NCBI RefSeq assembly: GCF_025359345.1
Contig: NZ_JANYGQ010000005.1
Location: 212,000-275,999 of the forward strand
DNA: 64,000 nucleotides
Origin: Mucilaginibacter sp.
GTDB taxonomy: Bacteria; Bacteroidota; Bacteroidia; Sphingobacteriales; Sphingobacteriaceae
Direction of reading: 5' to 3'
Of the stretch, positions 25,841-35,985 are shown one piece after another. Numbering within the stretch: the first letter of the stretch is position 1; every line of letters starts with the position of its first letter. Below the pieces are notes generated by a model, which was not told the DNA's origin, did not search any database, and was given only the letters and a program-made list of their open reading frames with translations. The position numbers and the translations under genes were made by a program.

Positions 25841-25927
25841 TGCAAATGGATTTTTTGTACCTTCGCAAATATGCGGTTTTGTGGTTAAAAAGCAGTAATT
25901 ATATTTATTGAAACAACTTGCGGGTTA

Positions 25928-26055
25928 GTTTCACCACGGAGGTCGCAAAGGAGGCATGGAGTAACAGAGATTAAAAAAGAGGAATAGCTAATACTTGAAA
26001 CCATACAAATTTTTCTCTGTTCTCTCTGTGATTTCTCTGTGCTCTCTGTGGTTAA
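25928..26055. repeat. CTCTGT/ACAGAG phrase repeat upstream of namZ
   Basis: Right part (26011-26053) iterates TTCTCTGT, TCTCTCTGTG, TTTCTCTGTGC and TCTCTGTGG. Left part carries the inverse-like words CACGGAGG and ACAGAGATT. It fills the promoter region of namZ and reads into a plausible but spurious N-terminal extension. Confidence 0.6.
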
Positions 26056-26066
26056 AAAATCTACCT

Positions 26067-27284
26067 ATGAAAAAAATATCTGTCTTAATACAAATCTTCA
26101 TCATTGCCTGCTCGTTATCGTGCGCGGCAACGACGCCACGAAATATTGATGGAACACGGGCGAACAAACCGGCAATTATAACCGGCGCTGACCAAACAGC
26201 CTTGTACATCAATTACCTGCGCGGCAAAAACGTTGGGATGGTTATTAATCAAACCTCGGTTATCGGCAAAAACAAAACGCTTAGCCTTGATACGCTGCTT
26301 AAACTCGGCATCACCGTAAAAAAAATATACGGACCCGAACATGGTTTCAGGGGCGACGCCAGCAATGGTGCCGATGTAAATAACAGCATTGATGCAAAAA
26401 GCGGTTTGCCAGTGATATCCATTTATGGCAACAAACACTACAAGCCTACTACAGAAGATTTGGCGGGGATTGATTTGATGATTTATGACATACAGGATGT
26501 TGGCGCGCGGTTTTACACCTACCTGAGTACCCTGCAATATGTAATGGAAGCCTGCGCCGAAAATAACATCGAGCTGATGATATTGGACAGGCCCAACCCC
26601 AACGGTTTTTATGTTGACGGACCGATATTGGATACCGCTTATCATTCGTTTGTCGGCATGAACCCCATCCCCATTGTGCACGGTCTTACTACCGCCGAGT
26701 ACGCCCAAATGCTGAATGGCGAAGGCTGGCTTAAAAACCATGAACAATGTAAGCTGAAAATTATTAAAGTGGCCAACTATGCCCACAAAACCCCTTATAC
26801 CTTGCCTATTAACCCTTCGCCAAACTTAAATACAGCCAAATCAATTTTGCTTTATCCTTCGGTCTGTTTATTTGAGGGGACAACCTTTAGTTTGGGTCGG
26901 GGTACCATGTCGCCGTTTTTGCAACTGGGGCATCCGGCACTGGCAGGCAAATACAACTATTCGTTTACACCGATCAGCATTAAAGGTATGAGCGAAGACC
27001 CGCCGCAAAAAAACAAAACCTGCTACGGCATCAACCTAAAAAATTACGACACCAACATCATTTACACCAGCGGCAAACTAAACCTTGCCTGGTTGCTTGA
27101 ATTGTACAAGGCCCTGCCGGATAAAGACCATTTTTTTAATGCCTACTTTACCAAACTCACCGGCACCACCGATTTGCGTAAACAAATAGAAGCAGGAAAA
27201 ACTGAGGCTGAAATACGCGCCAGTTGGGAACCGGGCTTAACCAGGTATAAAACGATGAGGGCTAAGTATTTGATTTATCCGTAA
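26067..27284 (+). CDS. namZ: Exo-beta-N-acetylmuramidase NamZ (DUF1343) lipoprotein
   Basis: 405 residues from ATG 26067 with a lipoprotein signal (IACSLSC, Cys about 18). DUF1343 proteins release terminal N-acetylmuramic acid from peptidoglycan fragments. Conserved blocks: GMVINQTSV, YGPEHGFRGDASNG, SIYGNKHYKP, YDIQDVGARFYTYLSTLQYVMEAC, LDRPNPNG, SPNLNTAKSILLYPSVCLFEGTTFSLGRGT, and a C-terminal WEPGLTRYKTMRAKYLIYP. Full length. An upstream in-frame TTG at 25995 lies in a repeat and is rejected. Confidence 0.92.
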   Translation: MKKISVLIQIFIIACSLSCAATTPRNIDGTRANKPAIITGADQTALYINYLRGKNVGMVINQTSVIGKNKTLSLDTLLKLGITVKKIYGPEHGFRGDASNGADVNNSIDAKSGLPVISIYGNKHYKPTTEDLAGIDLMIYDIQDVGARFYTYLSTLQYVMEACAENNIELMILDRPNPNGFYVDGPILDTAYHSFVGMNPIPIVHGLTTAEYAQMLNGEGWLKNHEQCKLKIIKVANYAHKTPYTLPINPSPNLNTAKSILLYPSVCLFEGTTFSLGRGTMSPFLQLGHPALAGKYNYSFTPISIKGMSEDPPQKNKTCYGINLKNYDTNIIYTSGKLNLAWLLELYKALPDKDHFFNAYFTKLTGTTDLRKQIEAGKTEAEIRASWEPGLTRYKTMRAKYLIYP

Positions 27285-27371
27285 GTTGGAAATGTCGGAC
27301 ATTCCATTTCAAATTCAGTGTTACGAACCCGATAAAAATATTGGCGATTGAAATAAAAATTAGTTTAAATC

Positions 27372-27734
27372 ATGCTAAACGCATTAAAAAATGATAACAT
27401 AGTAATGGACTGCTTTGGGTTGATTTTGGTGTTTTGTTTATTGCAATTTTCAATAGCCGCTCTGATCAAAAACAAGTTAACAGCAGATCAAAATCAAAAA
27501 GACGGATTTCTGTTTAGACTAAAAGCCGCGAAAATACCTATTATATTTTTACTCCTGCTGATAGCCGCCATTTATACTGTTCCTCTGTTAGGCTACATTT
27601 TAGTTTCTAATTCAGATAGTACACTTCATAGAGCTATCGACGAAATAAACGCTCGGGTATTGATGGTGTTGGTAGCAGCACTCCCCCCAATCTTCTTTAA
27701 TTTGTTAAGCTACAAAAAATCCTATAGTCAGTAA
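27372..27734 (+). CDS. Small membrane protein of unknown function
   Basis: 120 residues with three predicted membrane helices (about 13-33, 54-80, 94-113) and no family recognised. It lies alone between namZ and fmt; the 238 bp after it hold only a 25-codon open frame (27762-27839) of doubtful meaning. Confidence 0.55.
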   Translation: MLNALKNDNIVMDCFGLILVFCLLQFSIAALIKNKLTADQNQKDGFLFRLKAAKIPIIFLLLLIAAIYTVPLLGYILVSNSDSTLHRAIDEINARVLMVLVAALPPIFFNLLSYKKSYSQ

Positions 27735-27972
27735 GCCTACCCGCTTATAGCAATTGAACCATGAGAATAATTTCTTTAGAAAGACTACCTGGGTTTGTGT
27801 TACGGCAGGATGTATTTTCCATACTGACAGGTGGTTAAGATAACTGCAGGTTACCCCAACCTTCCAATATTACATAGTGTAAAATTGCTAACAATTGTAT
27901 TTAATTTTTGCGGGATTATTAGCAGGGGTGCATTTTTATTGCTAACTTTAGAGGTCAGCGTTTTAATTGCTT

Positions 27973-28896
27973 ATGAGAATAATTTTTATGGGTACGCCCG
28001 AGTTTGCGGTAGCATCGTTAGATGCCCTGATAAAGGCAGGGTGTGATATTGTTGCGGTGGTTACCGCACCGGACAAACCTGCCGGCCGGGGTAAAAAGCT
28101 GAGTGAGTCGGCGGTGAAGCAATATGCGGTTGAAAACGGAATAAAAGTATTGCAGCCTGAAAAGCTGAGAGACCCTGAATTTTTAGAGAAATTAAGATCG
28201 CTTAAGGCAGAATTGCAGGTTGTAGTGGCCTTCCGGATGCTGCCCGAGGTGGTTTGGAACATGCCGTACCGCGGAACCATTAACCTGCATGCATCATTAT
28301 TACCACAATACCGCGGCGCCGCGCCTATTAACTGGGTGCTGATTAATGGCGAAAAAGAAAGTGGGGTTACCACGTTTTTCTTGTCGCACGAAATTGATAC
28401 CGGGAATGTATTGTTTACCGAAAAGGTAACACTAACAGGCCATGAAACAGCAGGTGAATTGCACGACCGCCTGATGAATAAAGGGGCAGGCCTGCTGGTA
28501 AAAACTGTAAAAGGTATTGAAAGCGGCAGGTACAATGTGCACCTTCAGTCGGCGTTGCTTGACGGTGACGGTGTTGAGTTAAAACATGCACCTAAAATAT
28601 TTAAAGAAGATTGCCTGATAGACTGGATGCAACCCGCTGAAAGCATCTACAACAAAATACGCGGACTTAGCCCCTATCCCGCTGCATACACCTTGCTGAA
28701 CGACAAGATATTAAAAATATACCGGTCTGAATTTGAAATTGTCGAACCCGGCATACAGCCCGGTGGCTTTTTAACCGACAACAAGACCTACCTTAAATTT
28801 GCCGCACAGGATGGTTATGTGTACTTAACCGAAGTGCAGTTGGAAGGTAAAAAGCAAATGGATATTGGTGCATTTTTACGGGGAGTGAAATTGTAA
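27973..28896 (+). CDS. fmt: Methionyl-tRNA formyltransferase
   Basis: Transfers a formyl group from 10-formyltetrahydrofolate to initiator Met-tRNA (307 aa from ATG 27973, full length). Typical blocks: IIFMGTPEFAVASLDALI, PDKPAGRGKKL, the catalytic INLHASLLPQYRGAAPINW, and EIDTGNVL with the catalytic Asp. The C-terminal domain holds NKIRGLSPYPAAYT. A TTG two codons upstream is less likely. Start-distal region 27940-27949 has TAACTTTA, a weak -7 element. Confidence 0.96.
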   Translation: MRIIFMGTPEFAVASLDALIKAGCDIVAVVTAPDKPAGRGKKLSESAVKQYAVENGIKVLQPEKLRDPEFLEKLRSLKAELQVVVAFRMLPEVVWNMPYRGTINLHASLLPQYRGAAPINWVLINGEKESGVTTFFLSHEIDTGNVLFTEKVTLTGHETAGELHDRLMNKGAGLLVKTVKGIESGRYNVHLQSALLDGDGVELKHAPKIFKEDCLIDWMQPAESIYNKIRGLSPYPAAYTLLNDKILKIYRSEFEIVEPGIQPGGFLTDNKTYLKFAAQDGYVYLTEVQLEGKKQMDIGAFLRGVKL

Positions 28897-28904
28897 CACC
28901 TCAT

Positions 28905-28983
28905 AACTTACGAAGTTTCTAAACGGCAAAGCCCTCAACAAGGCCTATTGAAAACAAATAACACGAGTTAAACTTCGTAAGTT
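28905..28983. repeat. 14-bp perfect inverted repeat between fmt and the BNR gene
   Basis: AACTTACGAAGTTT at 28905-28918 and AAACTTCGTAAGTT at 28970-28983, with 51 bp between. It could fold as a terminator-like hairpin; also fits the phrase-repeat pattern seen at other gene boundaries. Confidence 0.7.
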
Positions 28984-28990
28984 TGACATT

Positions 28991-30307
28991 ATGCCAAAAT
29001 GCCTCCGCTACTTTTATCTACTCCTCCTGTTAGCATCGGCGTTTTATGCCCACGCCCAACACATCAAAATTACCCCTATAGGCAAAGGCTGGGCAAACAA
29101 TTCTGTAAATGCTGTAATCTTTCGTAAAAATTCGCTGGTAACTTTTAAAGGGATACAGTACGCCGCCTATTATGATAGCGGCCAATTTGTTATACTGGCT
29201 AAGAGGCAAAGCGGTGCGACCAGCTGGCAAACCACCCGTACCCAATACAAAGGCGATGCCGCCGATGCCCATAAAGATATTTGCATTATGGTTGATGACG
29301 CTGGTTATTTGCACGTGGTTTGGGGACACCATAACCAGCCACTAAACTATGCTATGGGTATTGCGCCGGGTAGTTTAACATTGTCAGCCAAAATGCCAAT
29401 GACTGGCGCCAATGAAAGCCATATTACTTACCCCGAGTTTTATAAGCTAACAAAAGGTGGTTTATTATTCCTTTACCGCGATGGCGCGTCGGGTAATGGC
29501 AACCTTGTAATTAACAAGTATAACACCGCTACCAAAAAATGGACGCAAATTCAAAGTAACCTTATTGATGGTGAAGGGAAACGCAATGCCTACTGGCAAA
29601 TGGCAGTTGACAAACAGGGCATCATCCACCTCTCGTGGGTGTGGCGCGAAAGCCCTGATGTGGCCAGCAACCATGATATGTGTTACGCCCGCTCAAAAGA
29701 TGGCGGCATTACCTGGGGAAAATCAACCGGTGAAAAGTACACGCTGCCGATTACTGCTGCCAATGCAGAATATGCAGCTATCATCCCGCAAAAAAGCGAG
29801 CTGATTAACCAAACATCTATGTGTACTGATGATGCGGGCCATCCATTTATTGCGACTTACTGGCGCGATTCGGGACGGGCTGTGCCGCAGTATCATATAG
29901 TTTATAACGCCAACGGTAAGTGGCGAAGCAAAAGCCTTGGTTTTCGTAAAACGGCATTTAGCCTGAGCGGCGGCGGCACTAAAAGTATCCCCATATCGCG
30001 CCCGCAAATTGTGGCCTGGCAACATGGCAAGGCTACCGCTGCTGCTTTAATTTTTCGCGATGCTGAACGTGGCAATAGAGTTTCGGTGGCTGCTAATTAT
30101 AATCTTACAACTGACAATTGGCGAACAGTGGACTTGAACCCGGCACCGGTTGGCGAATGGGAACCGACTTATGATACCGAACTTTGGAAGGACAAAAAGG
30201 TGTTGGACTTATTTGTGCAGAAGGTAACACAGGTGGACGGAGAGGGCAAAGCAAATACCGCACCGCAAGCAGTGCAGGTTTGGGAATGGAAACCAGAGAA
30301 GCAATAA
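28991..30307 (+). CDS. Secreted BNR-repeat (BNR_4-like) protein
   Basis: 438 residues with signal peptide (about 1-22). The mature part is a beta propeller with Asp-box-like turns (for example SKDGGITWGKS and MVDDAGYLHVVWGHH). It matches the BNR_4 group, which is mainly found among polysaccharide-degrading enzymes of Bacteroidota, some of them lyases or glycosidases. The propeller is complete, but a substrate cannot be assigned from sequence. Monocistronic. Confidence 0.78.
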   Translation: MPKCLRYFYLLLLLASAFYAHAQHIKITPIGKGWANNSVNAVIFRKNSLVTFKGIQYAAYYDSGQFVILAKRQSGATSWQTTRTQYKGDAADAHKDICIMVDDAGYLHVVWGHHNQPLNYAMGIAPGSLTLSAKMPMTGANESHITYPEFYKLTKGGLLFLYRDGASGNGNLVINKYNTATKKWTQIQSNLIDGEGKRNAYWQMAVDKQGIIHLSWVWRESPDVASNHDMCYARSKDGGITWGKSTGEKYTLPITAANAEYAAIIPQKSELINQTSMCTDDAGHPFIATYWRDSGRAVPQYHIVYNANGKWRSKSLGFRKTAFSLSGGGTKSIPISRPQIVAWQHGKATAAALIFRDAERGNRVSVAANYNLTTDNWRTVDLNPAPVGEWEPTYDTELWKDKKVLDLFVQKVTQVDGEGKANTAPQAVQVWEWKPEKQ

Positions 30308-30317
30308 AAAATATCTG

Positions 30318-30652
30318 CTAATGCGCCGCACCATGCTGTTCCAGGTATGCAGGTTTCTCTAAAACATCAAAATGCGAAACCATAGGTTCAAACTCGAGCA
30401 AGTAATCCTTGTCCTCGGGGTAATACGGGCCTTTTCATAATCGTCCCCGGCAAACAGCTTTATCGACTCATAGTCGTCCCAAAAGGTTAGCGTGTAAATG
30501 TGGGTTACTTCGTTCTCATCGCGTTTTAGCAAAAATACACCGCGGTTGCCTTTCGTTTGGCCATAATCGTGCAGGCCTGTTTGTAATAAAAACTGGTGGT
30601 AGGCTTTGGCCCTAGTTCTGGGCACCATGCCGTGCCACATTCTTGCTATCAT
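30318..30652 (-). pseudogene. Small monooxygenase-like (ABM-type) gene with a one-base frameshift
   Basis: The frame from ATG 30652 gives a ferredoxin-like small protein (MIARMWHGMVP ... YTLTFWDDYESIKLFAGDDYEKAR), as in antibiotic-biosynthesis-monooxygenase-like proteins. After the Arg codon (about 30428) this frame turns into unlikely sequence. The neighbouring frame continues sensibly as YYPEDKDYLLEFEPMVSHFD ... LEQHGAAH and stops at 30318. One base is therefore missing in or near GGCCCGTATT. It is either a real inactivating mutation or a sequencing error; restored length would be about 111 aa. Confidence 0.82.
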
Positions 30653-30725
30653 AAAAATGGTTTTAACATAAATTAATGCCGGCAAGCCGGCTGCTATTAC
30701 AATTATATTGTAATTTCATACCATT

Positions 30726-31313
30726 ATGAAACAAGCGCTGTTGCTATTCTGTTTTTTACTTTTTACCGGCAAAATATATTGCCAGCCACCGGGATACACC
30801 CTGCCACAGCCCGAAAAATGGGGCAAGGAAAAAATACCGTTCCCTATTGAATTTGCACCCTCGATTCCTTTTAAGGGTATGGAAGAAATCCGCTTTACAC
30901 CCGGCTGGGGCGACAATAAAAGCGAGGACTATTGGTCGTACAGCTTTGTTTGGTTTGTTGAAGGGGCGCCTGTTATTAACCAGGATTCCTTGAAGAAATA
31001 TCTTACCCAATATTATACCGGGTTATACTTCACCAATCAAAAGGAAAGCCCTACCGGCAACCGCGACTTTACGCAAATACAGGTAACAAAGACAGAGGCG
31101 TCGAACGCAGATATTGATACCTATGAAGTTAAAATAAGCACCATTAACTTTTTAAATAAGCAAACTTTGGTTTTAAACGGACGGATACATGTGCGCAGGT
31201 ATGCGGCTATTAACCGCACTGCTTTATTAATCGAGATTTCGCCGCAGGATTATAAACATCCGGTTTGGGTGGGAATGGATGGTATTGTGGGCGGGTTTAA
31301 GGTTGGAGACTAA
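30726..31313 (+). CDS. Secreted protein of unknown function
   Basis: 195 residues with a signal peptide (MKQALLLFCFLLFTGKIYCQ). The mature part begins PPGYTLPQPEKWGKEKIPFPIEFAPSI and has the phrase RFTPGWGDNKSEDYWSYSFVWF; overall mixed alpha/beta, no catalytic motif recognised. Downstream (31314-31360) lies a partial copy of an ACGTAAAGTATTGCGTCTC phrase common in intergenic repeats. Confidence 0.7.
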   Translation: MKQALLLFCFLLFTGKIYCQPPGYTLPQPEKWGKEKIPFPIEFAPSIPFKGMEEIRFTPGWGDNKSEDYWSYSFVWFVEGAPVINQDSLKKYLTQYYTGLYFTNQKESPTGNRDFTQIQVTKTEASNADIDTYEVKISTINFLNKQTLVLNGRIHVRRYAAINRTALLIEISPQDYKHPVWVGMDGIVGGFKVGD

Positions 31314-31453
31314 CGCCTTGTTCTGACACGTAAAGTATTGCGTCTCTACAAAAGTTTGCTACAATTATTTTAACTTTCCATGTAACATTCTGATAGCTAA
31401 CTGTCTCCAAAGTATATAAAATTTAAAACCTCACCTTTAAATTATAAATTAAG

Positions 31454-31735
31454 ATGACCACAAAAGAAACATTCTCCATCAACAGCGAATCGCTGATGGC
31501 GAAAATAAAGGAACTGATAAAAGAAGGTAACGTAACAAGGATTATCATCAGCGATAAAATGGGGAAAGACCTGCTGAACTTCCCCTTAACTGTAGGCGTT
31601 TTTGGTGTACTAATTGCGCCCATGTTTGCCGCCGTTGGCGCTTTGGCCGCCATAGTTACCGAATGCACCATTACCGTTGAGCGCGAAGTGGAGGCCGAGC
31701 CGGAGGAAATTAAAGCAGATGCCAAACCGCTGTAA
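31454..31735 (+). CDS. DUF4342 protein
   Basis: 93 residues matching DUF4342: a helical start (ESLMAKIKELIKEGNVTRIIISDKMGKDLLNFPLTVGVFGVLIAP) followed by a hydrophobic segment (about 48-72, MFAAVGALAAIVTECTITVE) and an acidic tail. Function unknown. The ABC exporter genes start 33 bp later on the same strand, so they may be one operon. Confidence 0.85.
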   Translation: MTTKETFSINSESLMAKIKELIKEGNVTRIIISDKMGKDLLNFPLTVGVFGVLIAPMFAAVGALAAIVTECTITVEREVEAEPEEIKADAKPL

Positions 31736-31768
31736 TTTTATTAGCTTGCATGCCTGAATTTATTTTAA

Positions 31769-32542
31769 ATGAGAGAGGACAACATATTAACGGTTGACGA
31801 CCTTAGCGTTAGCTATGGTAAATTTAATGCAGTACAAAACGTATCATTCAGCGTGCGCAGGGGCGAAATATTTGGTTTACTAGGGCCAAACGGCGCCGGG
31901 AAAACCAGCACCTTAAGCGCGGTTGAAGGATTGCTAAAACCACAAGGCGGCACTATTTTAGTCGACGGGAACGATGCGGTAGCCAAACCATTACATGCTC
32001 GTGCATCGTTAGGTGTGCAATTGCAATCCACCAGCTTTCAAACCGAATTGTACGTGATAGAGGTTTTGCGGCTTTATGCCGGTATTTACGGTGTGCCTAT
32101 GAGGAAAGCCGACTTGCTGGGTATCCTTCGCGAGATTAACCTGGAAGACCAGGCGATGAAGAAATTCGGGGAGCTTTCTGGCGGGCAGCAGCAAAGAGTA
32201 TCGTTGGTGATCGCCACCATTCATAATCCAAAACTGGTATTGCTCGACGAGCCAACTACAGGGTTAGATCCGCAATCGCGCCGGCAACTGTGGGAGCGCA
32301 TAGAAGCCATCCGCGATAAAGGCCATGCCGTATTGATCACCACGCACTCGATGGAAGAAGCCGAATCGGTTTGCGACCGTATAGCCATCATTGACCACGG
32401 GCGTGTTATAGCAATTGACACTCCGCAAGCCATGGTCGACAAGCATTGCAACGACCCGGAAGTTATTGCTGTATCGCGCCGGGGCCGTGTAACCCTGGAA
32501 GATGTTTTTATCGCATTGACCGGTAAAGCCGTACGCGGGTAA
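31769..32542 (+). CDS. ABC-2 type exporter, ATP-binding subunit
   Basis: 257-residue ATPase of a CcmA/DrrA-like exporter. Walker A GPNGAGKTS about 36-44, Q-loop, signature LSGGQQQR about 136-143, Walker B LVLLDEPTTGLDP about 155-167, switch His in TTHSMEEAE. The C-terminal part is short (ends at VFIALTGKAVRG). It pairs with the permease 45 bp downstream. Substrate unknown; relatives export drugs or lipids. Confidence 0.93.
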   Translation: MREDNILTVDDLSVSYGKFNAVQNVSFSVRRGEIFGLLGPNGAGKTSTLSAVEGLLKPQGGTILVDGNDAVAKPLHARASLGVQLQSTSFQTELYVIEVLRLYAGIYGVPMRKADLLGILREINLEDQAMKKFGELSGGQQQRVSLVIATIHNPKLVLLDEPTTGLDPQSRRQLWERIEAIRDKGHAVLITTHSMEEAESVCDRIAIIDHGRVIAIDTPQAMVDKHCNDPEVIAVSRRGRVTLEDVFIALTGKAVRG

Positions 32543-32587
32543 TTCAATCAATAAACAAAAAATCTTTGATTCACCAATTAATTCCTC

Positions 32588-33334
32588 ATGGAAACTTCGA
32601 TACCCAAAACCTCAACCGTATTAAAAACCTTGTTACGGGCAGATTTTACCACGCAATGGCGAAATAGGCGGGCAACAATATTAACCCTTGTTGTGCCGGT
32701 GATAATACTGGCAACCTGGAAGGTTATGATACCGCACACTGGCGGACCGTTTGTACTTTCAAACAGCATTGTCATAGGGTTGATAGCAATCGGGTTAATG
32801 GGTTATTCAAATTCAATAGCCCGCGACCGCGATAAAGGCATCTTCCAGCGATTACGGGTTGCGCCTATTTCGGCATGGTCAATTATGGCGAGCCGACTGA
32901 CAGTACAAATTGCTATGATACTTGCAGTTACCACAGCCGTTTTTATAGTAGGTAACTCGTATGACAAGGTTTCCCTTAGCCCTGCTGGCTACTTGGTTAC
33001 CTATTTTACAGCTGTTGTTGGAGGTGTTTTGTACCTTAGTCTTGGCCAGATGATAGTGGGCCGCATAAAAAACCCGGAAACTGTAAATGCCACAGTGAGG
33101 CTGGTTTATTTTTTATTTATTATGGGCGGTATGATGGGACAGTTTGTTGACAGCCCGGAGGTAAAACAAATTGTTCAATGGTCGCCATATGGAACTGTAA
33201 GGACTATACTCGCGTTTGGAATGGAGCCATCCAAATGGAACAATAACGCGTCAATTGCATTATTGGTGACGTTAGGTTATGCCGTGGTTTGTGCTGTATT
33301 GGGAATAAAATGGTTTAAATGGAATACGAAATAA
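32588..33334 (+). CDS. ABC-2 type exporter, permease subunit
   Basis: 248-residue inner-membrane protein with six transmembrane helices, the ABC-2 permease fold. It begins with a cytoplasmic stretch LLRADFTTQWRNRRATIL, and the loop SIARDRDKGIFQRLRVAPIS is typical of the family. It forms a transporter with the ATPase encoded just upstream. Confidence 0.9.
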   Translation: METSIPKTSTVLKTLLRADFTTQWRNRRATILTLVVPVIILATWKVMIPHTGGPFVLSNSIVIGLIAIGLMGYSNSIARDRDKGIFQRLRVAPISAWSIMASRLTVQIAMILAVTTAVFIVGNSYDKVSLSPAGYLVTYFTAVVGGVLYLSLGQMIVGRIKNPETVNATVRLVYFLFIMGGMMGQFVDSPEVKQIVQWSPYGTVRTILAFGMEPSKWNNNASIALLVTLGYAVVCAVLGIKWFKWNTK

Positions 33335-33341
33335 GCAACCT

Positions 33342-35884
33342 TCATAACACTTGCTCCACATAAATCAACCGGCCTTCCGCGTCCATTCCCTGCAGAATAA
33401 TCCGAAACTTTTTAGCCCGGCCTGAATTGTAAAAACGGAATTTTAAAACGCCACTGCTATTGGTTCCGATGTCGTGGTTCCAATATAATGCGGCGCGGCT
33501 ATCTGTGGTTTTACCGAAACCTGACTTGCTATAATCCGGGGCGCTAAATTCACGGGAAATGCTGTACCCGTTAAAAATAAAATGGTCGTAACCAGCCATT
33601 CCCTTCATCGCTTTTATTTCGTCCGCTTGTTTTTTTGTATAAATCATCATTGCACCCGCATTGCCGCCATTAAAAGGTGCAAAACTTACCGGCGGGGGTA
33701 AAAACCTGATCATGGCCACTTCCTCCAGGTTTATATCTTTAACATCTGTAAAATCTACCGGCACCTCGTTAAGATAAAAATAAGGCAGCAGGCTTTTATC
33801 AGCGCCAATACCCATTTCGGCCTGCATGCCGGTGCTTTCGGTTACATCGGCAGGCTTTTTGGCATCGGCAGGCTGTTGCCTCCCCGGTATAAAAAAACTG
33901 TTTGGGTGTTATCCCCAATGATTTGTAACCCCGGAAATCGTCCCCGTATATAATTAACCAGGCCGATATTAAGCGTTGGATTGTTTACCAGATCCAAAGT
34001 AAACTCCCGGTTTGAATGAAAGAGCGGAGATACATGATCGTCAACGAGTTTCTCCGTGGGTGTGGTTTTAGTAGATTTTATCTTTACCGTTCTTAGTATA
34101 ATAACGTTGTTTTTAAAACGTGTATTTTCTTCGGCTTTTGAACCTGCAATGTAATAGATGCTTATTCCAGGCGGTGCTTCCGGCGCAAATCTATCGGTCT
34201 TTGCCCGTTTCAAACTATCGCCAATGTTTCCAAATAACTTACCTGTTAACTTTTCAGGTTGATTTTTTTTATCCGTCGACTGGATATAAACATCCGATAA
34301 ACCCGCATGATTAAAATCTTTCATTATAAAGCTGCCGCTGCTATCAGGGGTTACATAACCAATAAATTTGGACGAATCCTGGTTCATCACCAGTATTTTT
34401 ACCTGGCTTTTATCTTTTAAGGCCCCCGGCGATTTGTAACCCGTTATCTTACCGGCGACGTACTGCGAATTTTCTACAGGATATTTTATAGCCTCGCTGG
34501 AGCCACTTAATATTTTCTGCCAAACAAAATGCCGCCAGCCGCGGGTAAGCATTACTAAATCAAGCTGCCGGGCCAAAGAGTCGCTTGAGTTCTTAAAATA
34601 ATAACCGGGGGTATTCACCTCGCCGTTAAGTTCGGGGCTAAGCAGCAAAGCCGAAAATATATTTTGCCCTGCGGCAGTTTTATCAAAAGCTCCTGCATCA
34701 GTAACCGATACCGAAAAGCTGCCGTTTACAGGTTGGCCCTTTTCGTCTTTCAGTGCCGTCGAGAATGAATTATAAGCTCCCGGAGCAAATGAAAGTGTAT
34801 CCGGCTTTATCGCCGTGGGCTGTATATCGTGCTTATTTATAAAAACTATACGCTCGGCGCAGGGAATTTTGTCACCATCAAAAATAGTTAACCTTAATAT
34901 CCCTGTTACAAACCCGGCTTTAGGTAAATTAAACAGGTTGGCGCCCCTCTTTAACTTTAAAGGATACGAACTTACAGCTCCGTTGTTTTGAAAGGCGACA
35001 AGCACACAATTTGCAAACTTTAAAGGCGGTCCCACATAGGCAATTTTAAGCGCTACAGTATTTTGGTTTTGGCTCGCACGAAGACAAATACCATTTTCTT
35101 TTACGGGCGGCAATTCAAACTGTTGGGTGCTACCATCGGCAAACTGAACCGATGCCGTGTAGGTACTGTTGGCAAACGCATTGATAGTAAACTGCCCCAT
35201 ACCGTCGTGAACCGTATTAAACTGCGCTACAGTTGTACCTGTATTATCGGTAACAACCCCGGCGGCGTTCACAGCCGCGCCATCGCTGTCATAGGCTCGA
35301 AACGCTATATTCGACATGTTATCGTTTATTATTTCCCCGCCTTCCGGGTAAAAATCAACGTGCAATTTTTTTTTGACAACAGTTTGTTTTAGCTGGATAC
35401 TGGTTGAATCGGTAAGATTTTTTATGAATATTTTTTGCTGATAATACCCGTCCCTGTCAAAATTCATCATCCATGCTGTAAATGCGCTTAGCCGGTACCA
35501 GCCAGACTTTAGTTGCTGATTGATATCGAGATTACCATGTGTAATACCATTAGTTAGATGCAGCTTATTTTGCATAATAACATTGCCGGCAGTATCAGTA
35601 AGCTGCAGGTAAACAATATGGCTAAGGGCCGTTGGCTTACCATAAGCCATAGCATAAACTTTATACCAAATAGTTTCACCGCTGGCGTACACATCCTGGT
35701 TAGTGTGCACAAATACTTTTTCGGAAGGGTACTTTTTGAAATATGCTGTTAAACAATTTTTGAGGCGGGCGGCAGATGTATCAGCTAGTGTGTGCCCGTT
35801 TACAGGCTCTGTTCCCTGCTGTGCAAAACAGCAAAATACAGGCAGTAGCAAAATAAAAAAGAGTGTAAAACGCCGTAACAGCAA
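33342..35884 (-). pseudogene. Secreted MG2/plug-domain surface protein, split by a one-base frameshift
   Basis: From ATG 35884 the frame encodes a signal peptide (about 1-22), a macroglobulin-like MG2 region (SEKVFVHTNQDVYASGETIWYKVY), beta domains, and the beginning of a TonB-receptor-like plug (RGRFPGLQIIGDNTQTVFLYRGG), then stops at 33842. The rest of the plug and tail (STGMQAEMGIGADKSLLPYFYLNEVPVDF ... EQVL) continues in the next frame from about 33880 to 33342. Restoring one base near the GGGG run at 33883-33886 would give one protein of about 847 aa. Bacteroidota carry many such proteins near TonB receptors; the role is not known. Confidence 0.8.
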
Positions 35885-35985
35885 GGCTAATATGGTTAAG
35901 TAACAAGTGCGACTTTCAGTTACCTAATTTAGGCCGATTGTGTAAACAATGGAAATATAAAATTGCCGCGGGTGTAAAATATTAG

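Noticed and set aside
25995..26066. 24-codon upstream extension of NamZ from a TTG
   Set aside because: The extension is encoded by the CTCTGT phrase repeat, while ATG 26067 starts a proper lipoprotein signal.
27762..27839. 25-codon ORF before fmt
   Set aside because: Starts with the same MRII as fmt but has no other support; may be chance.
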